A stretch of DNA of 7,341 bases, taken from Anaerolineaceae bacterium UBA700 (GTDB lineage Bacteria > Chloroflexota > Anaerolineae > Anaerolineales > Anaerolineaceae). Below the pieces are notes generated by a model. That model ran no database searches, was not told the DNA's origin, and saw nothing but the letters and a program-made list of their open reading frames with translations. Location of the stretch: NCBI GenBank assembly GCA_002298885.1, contig DBMK01000220.1, forward strand, positions 1 to 7,341, read 5' to 3'. Below are positions 5,222 to 7,341 of the stretch, one piece after another (the first letter of the stretch is position 1; the number at the start of each line of letters is the position of its first letter). Made by a program: the position numbers and the translations under genes.

Positions 5222-5647
5222 TCAAATCAGGCGCGCCGCCAATGTGATCGGCACGTTGGAGAGGGCCACCGAAACCGGGCAGTTTTGTTTGGCGAAATCG
5301 GCGATCTGCTGGAACTGTTCGTTGGAAACGCCGGGCACGTGAGCCTCGGTCTCCAGAGCGATGTGGGTGATACGGTTCTTGCCGTCCACCAGCTCGATCG
5401 TGACCTGGGCGTGCGTGTGAATATGCTCGGGCGTGAAGCCCGCCTTGCCCAGGTTCGAGCTGAGCGACATCGAAAAGCAGCCGGCGTGGGCCGCGCCCAG
5501 CAATTCTTCAGGGTTGGTCCCCTTTCCATTTTCAAAGCGTGAAGACCAGGTAAAGGCGCCTTCATACGCCCCACTGCCGAGCTTCATTTTGCCGCTTCCG
5601 TCTTTCAAAGATCCATCCCAATTTGCTTCTGCGTTTCGTACGGGCAT
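5222..5647 (-). CDS. osmC: OsmC family peroxiredoxin (organic hydroperoxide reductase)
   Basis: This 141-residue cytoplasmic enzyme reduces organic hydroperoxides, usually recycled by lipoyl-dependent or thiol systems. It matches the OsmC branch rather than Ohr. R37-FENGKGTNPEELLGAAHAGC57 holds the conserved Arg and Glu (E48) and the peroxidatic Cys57. The resolving Cys123 is in QNCPVS. Length fits E. coli OsmC (143 residues), and the C-terminal strand (133-141) is complete. In the family the active dimer places residues from both chains around the Cys. The start ATG is supported by AGGAGG (plus-strand CCTCCT at 5652-5657) with 4-base spacing. The ribosome site lies 3 bases beyond the end of the large TAGAGAG palindrome, whose RNA hairpin may affect translation or stability. 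The pyrimidine reductase gene lies upstream on the same strand, 170 bases away. Confidence 0.92.
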   Translation of the reverse strand: MPVRNAEANWDGSLKDGSGKMKLGSGAYEGAFTWSSRFENGKGTNPEELLGAAHAGCFSMSLSSNLGKAGFTPEHIHTHAQVTIELVDGKNRITHIALETEAHVPGVSNEQFQQIADFAKQNCPVSVALSNVPITLAARLI

Positions 5648-5660
5648 TGTGCCTCCTAGG

Positions 5661-5768
5661 AATTAGAGAATAGAGAGTAGAGAGTAGAGAGTAGGGAGTT
5701 GAGAGTAGGCATCCGAGTCTCCACTCTCTACTTTCTACTCTCTACCCTCTTATCTCTATTCTCTTATT
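5661..5768. repeat. Long imperfect palindrome of heptamer TAGAGAG units
   Basis: The left arm (5664-5705) is six head-to-tail 7-mers: TAGAGAA, TAGAGAG three times, TAGGGAG, TTGAGAG. The right arm (5720-5768) carries the same heptamers in inverted orientation. Pairing 5661-5708 with 5721-5768 gives about 40 of 48 base pairs, around a 12-base centre. One strand of each arm is almost pure purine apart from the T of each unit. The element fills most of the gap between the reductase gene and osmC, and ends 3 bases before the osmC ribosome site. No U-run follows, so a simple terminator is unlikely. Heptanucleotide repeats between genes are known in cyanobacteria (STRR), but this one is also palindromic. 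Its origin and role are not known to me. Confidence 0.85.
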
Positions 5769-5774
5769 TTTCCT

Positions 5775-5780
5775 ATTGTA
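5775..5780 (-). promoter_or_regulatory. Possible -10 box for osmC
   Basis: The minus strand reads TACAAT, 5 of 6 to consensus. A start about 7 bases on would make the leader RNA begin almost exactly at the large palindrome. TTGATA is present upstream but only 8 bases away, so no valid -35 supports it. Confidence 0.25.
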
Positions 5781-5817
5781 ATCCAATTTATCAAGAATTA
5801 CAGGGGAGGATGCACGA

Positions 5818-6513
5818 TCAGGGCGTACGCTCGACGCGGTAATGGATCAGGATACCCCCTTCAGCGTCGAACCGGCCAACTGAGAGGAGCTGCAAGCGTG
5901 GCGCCAGGTCCAACGGGAAACCCAGGCCGTCGGCCGGGGTGGGAGCGGCGGCGCCGCCCAGGATGCGCGGGGCGACGTAGAGGGTCAGCTCGTCCACCAG
6001 GTCCAGCGCGAACAGGCTGGCCAGGATTGTCCCGCCGCCTTCGACAAGCAGGCTGCGCACCCCCAACTGGTAAAGCGATGCCATCATGTCTGTCAGGTCA
6101 ACCCGGCGCTCGCCCATTACAAAGATTTCCACCCCGCAGGCGCGCAAGGCGGCGGCCTGCTGCGGCGTGGTTTGCGAGGTAGTATAGATCAGCCGGCGCG
6201 CCGGGCCGAAGGTTAGAAAGCGGCAGGCGGGGTTCAGGCTCGCCACGGTAACCACCCCTACTTTGGCCGGGTTCTCCGGCAGGCCGCGCCCCAGGCGTTC
6301 CTGGCGCAGCCCGGCCGATTTCAGCGTCAGGCGCGGGTCCTGGTCGAGCAGGGTGCGGCCGCCCACCAGCACTGCGTCGACGCCCGCCCGCAGGCGGTCC
6401 ACGCGGGTCGAATCTTCGGCGGAGGAGATCATCGCTCCCTGGCGGGTGACGCTATCAATCTTTCCGTCGGCGCTCATGGCGACGTTGACCAGGACTCGGG
6501 GACGCTCAGGCAT
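5818..6513 (-). CDS. Stand-alone RibD C-terminal-type reductase (riboflavin pathway)
   Basis: This 231-residue enzyme of the dihydrofolate-reductase-like fold most resembles the archaeal/fungal stand-alone 2,5-diamino-6-ribosylamino-pyrimidinone 5'-phosphate reductase (NADPH-dependent, riboflavin synthesis). Motifs are: VNVAMSADGKID (9-20), substrate/cofactor loop VGGRTLLDQDPRLT (50-63), then LLVEGGGTILASL (155-167, the nucleotide-binding GGG) and YVAPRILGG (179-187). Residues 30-45 (SSAEDSTRVDRLRAG) are also family-typical. Bacterial RibD normally carries a fused N-terminal deaminase (about 360 residues total); that domain is absent here, and no deaminase is in this window. The start ATG has GGAGG (plus-strand CCTCC 6520-6524) at 6 bases, and a consensus promoter sits just upstream. 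A related reductase acting on another pterin or pyrimidine cannot be excluded. Confidence 0.85.
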   Translation of the reverse strand: MPERPRVLVNVAMSADGKIDSVTRQGAMISSAEDSTRVDRLRAGVDAVLVGGRTLLDQDPRLTLKSAGLRQERLGRGLPENPAKVGVVTVASLNPACRFLTFGPARRLIYTTSQTTPQQAAALRACGVEIFVMGERRVDLTDMMASLYQLGVRSLLVEGGGTILASLFALDLVDELTLYVAPRILGGAAAPTPADGLGFPLDLAPRLQLLSVGRFDAEGGILIHYRVERTP

Positions 6514-6533
6514 CGGTTTCCTCCATCAGCTAT

Positions 6534-6562
6534 ATTATTTGCCACTGGCGATTAATTGTCAA
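6534..6562 (-). promoter_or_regulatory. Consensus promoter of the reductase gene
   Basis: On the minus strand the -35 is an exact TTGACA (6557-6562), followed after exactly 17 bases by AATAAT (6534-6539), 5 of 6 to consensus. Transcription should begin near 6527, giving a leader of about 13 bases that still includes the GGAGG site. This fits a housekeeping sigma factor and constitutive expression. Confidence 0.7.
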
Positions 6563-6604
6563 CCGGAAGAATTGAAGGATATCGGAAATGGGAGCCGCGC
6601 AGCA

Positions 6605-6633
6605 TTGACAGCCGTACATTTTTGATGTAATAT
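6605..6633 (+). promoter_or_regulatory. Promoter of the toxin-antitoxin operon
   Basis: An exact TTGACA at 6605-6610 is followed after 17 bases by TAATAT (6628-6633), or after 15 by TGTAAT (6626-6631, 5 of 6). Transcription should start about 6640, just before AGGAG. The operator palindrome covers everything between the -35 and the ribosome site. Confidence 0.65.
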
Positions 6634-6640
6634 GTACGGC
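6611..6640 (+). promoter_or_regulatory. Palindromic operator over the toxin-antitoxin promoter
   Basis: GCCGTACAT (6611-6619) and ATGTACGGC (6632-6640) are perfect inverted 9-bp arms around 12 bases. The palindrome begins right after the -35 hexamer and ends right before the Shine-Dalgarno, so bound protein would cover the -10 and the start point. The ribbon-helix-helix antitoxin encoded next is the expected ligand, alone or with the toxin. As RNA the same arms could also form a hairpin. Confidence 0.65.
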
Positions 6641-6651
6641 AGGAGTAATAA

Positions 6652-6888
6652 ATGAATCAAACAAAATTGACCGTCCGGGTGTCGCGCGACCTGTTGGAAA
6701 ACGCCAAAAGATTTGCATCCCATAACAATACGACTCTTACCGAACTCATCGAATCCTACCTTCAACGGATTCCGATTCAGCGCCCCCTGGAAAATGCGCC
6801 GATTGTTCAAAGACTGGTTGGAACACTCTCACCCGATGTAACCATCCAAGATTACAGGGCCCATTTGGACGAGAAATATGGTCAGTAA
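6652..6888 (+). CDS. DUF6364/ribbon-helix-helix antitoxin
   Basis: This is a 78-residue small DNA-binding antitoxin. Residues 4-40 have the ribbon-helix-helix pattern: a beta strand TKLTVRVSRD (4-13), a helix LLENAKRFASHNN, and a second helix TTLTELIESYLQRI (27-40), as in DUF6364 proteins. The C-terminal part (about 41-78, acidic and basic with HLDEKYGQ at the end) should wrap the toxin and block its active site. AGGAG at 6641-6645, 6 bases before the ATG, is a strong ribosome site. The last 11 bases overlap the toxin gene, a typical antitoxin-first arrangement with translational coupling. It probably represses its own promoter through the palindrome at 6611-6640. The operon is less G+C-rich than the genes around it, consistent with a mobile stability module. 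Confidence 0.85.
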   Translation: MNQTKLTVRVSRDLLENAKRFASHNNTTLTELIESYLQRIPIQRPLENAPIVQRLVGTLSPDVTIQDYRAHLDEKYGQ

Positions 6889-7297
6889 ACCATCTGTTCT
6901 GATCGATCTCAACGTTTTATTGGACGTCTTACAAAAGCGCGAGCCATTTTTTGCAGCCTCGGCTGGGCTTTTAGCGGCAGCAGAAACCGGACGGGTTCAG
7001 GGATTTGTGGCGGCTCACAGTATAACAACCCTATTTTATCTGATTCAAAAAAGCAAATCTCCCGCTGACGCCAGGGCAATCATCACCAATTTGCTGCAAT
7101 TCTTAAGAATTGTGCCGGTCGACCAGGGCACAATTGAGCAAGCGCTCAACCTGGATTTTCGCGATTTTGAAGATGCCGTCCAGATGATTTCTGCTGTTCA
7201 AAGCAAAATGGATTGCCTCGTGACCCGGAATATCAAGGATTATCAGCCTGCGCTGCTACCAGTTATGCAACCGGTGGATTTCCTTGGCACATTGTGA
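6878..7297 (+). CDS. PIN-domain toxin ribonuclease (VapC-like)
   Basis: This 139-residue Mg2+-dependent ribonuclease is of the PIN fold. The first acidic residue is D10 in VLIDLNVLLDVL (7-18); most relatives have DTN, here Leu replaces Thr. E36 is the likely second acid. FRDFEDAVQ (94-102) provides D96 and D99, and MDCLVTRNIKDY (111-122) provides D112 and the conserved TRN. Thus the acidic tetrad appears intact and the toxin is probably active. VapC-type toxins usually cut tRNA or ribosomal RNA; the target here is unknown. The ATG at 6878 overlaps the antitoxin end by 11 bases in a different frame and has no separate strong Shine-Dalgarno, so coupling to antitoxin translation is expected. No clear terminator follows before the window ends. 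Confidence 0.88.
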   Translation: MVSKPSVLIDLNVLLDVLQKREPFFAASAGLLAAAETGRVQGFVAAHSITTLFYLIQKSKSPADARAIITNLLQFLRIVPVDQGTIEQALNLDFRDFEDAVQMISAVQSKMDCLVTRNIKDYQPALLPVMQPVDFLGTL

Positions 7298-7341
7298 TGG
7301 AACGTTTCCGGGGACCCGCGAATATTTAAATAAAAAGAGCG
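7298..7341. other. End of window, no gene seen
   Basis: These 44 bases after the toxin stop hold a 10-bp self-complementary TATTTAAATA (7323-7332). I see no convincing terminator or gene start. Confidence 0.3.

Noticed and set aside
5661..5768. CRISPR array
   Set aside because: Units are 7 bp and contiguous with no unique spacers, and no cas genes are present.
5661..5768. Simple factor-independent terminator
   Set aside because: The stem is not GC-rich at its base and no U-run follows on the osmC strand, although the structure might still affect transcripts.
1..7341. tRNA, rRNA, insertion sequence or prophage genes
   Set aside because: No tRNA arms, rRNA-like blocks, transposase or integrase motifs were seen on either strand.

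Overview
The window is a stretch of bacterial chromosome holding ten protein genes and several striking DNA structures. Most genes are G+C-rich with good Shine-Dalgarno sites. The mix of protein families fits an environmental Chloroflexota-like bacterium (possibly Anaerolineae): a stand-alone archaeal-type RibD reductase, a ZmaR-like GNAT enzyme, a membrane-anchored DUF4352-like protein, TerC, OsmC and a DUF6364/PIN toxin-antitoxin pair. That assignment is a judgement from family resemblance, not proof.

Layout. Positions 1-101 are a leader with two interleaved inverted repeats and a possible 21-codon upstream ORF. Positions 102-521 (+) encode a small SnoaL/NTF2-like protein, convergent with an unrecognised four-helix membrane protein at 533-1141 (-). 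Positions 1142-1372 are non-coding and rich in hairpins and a short repeat. A GNAT acetyltransferase with a C-terminal TPR-like tail follows (1373-2344, +), then a two-helix membrane-anchored DUF4352-like protein (2435-3076, +). That gene converges on a TerC-family membrane protein (3115-4011, -) across a perfect 24-bp stem that contains both stop codons.

The TerC gene is divergent from two tandem paralogous secreted four-cysteine proteins (4220-4687 and 4718-5191, +). The shared intergenic region carries A+T-rich promoter elements inside nested dyads. Next come osmC (5222-5647, -) and a stand-alone pyrimidine reductase of riboflavin synthesis (5818-6513, -). Between them is a long imperfect palindrome built from 7-bp TAGAGAG units. 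The window ends with an antitoxin/PIN-toxin operon (6652-7297, +), which has a textbook promoter with a 9-bp-arm palindrome placed as an autoregulatory operator.

Most genes look like independent housekeeping or stress units. The most interesting possible system is the TerC gene with its divergent pair of secreted cysteine proteins. TerC relatives export manganese and help load metal onto secreted proteins, so a functional link is conceivable but unproven. The toxin-antitoxin operon is the clearest self-contained module. Gene 1 and the toxin-antitoxin operon look less G+C-rich than the core of the window, which could mean later arrival.
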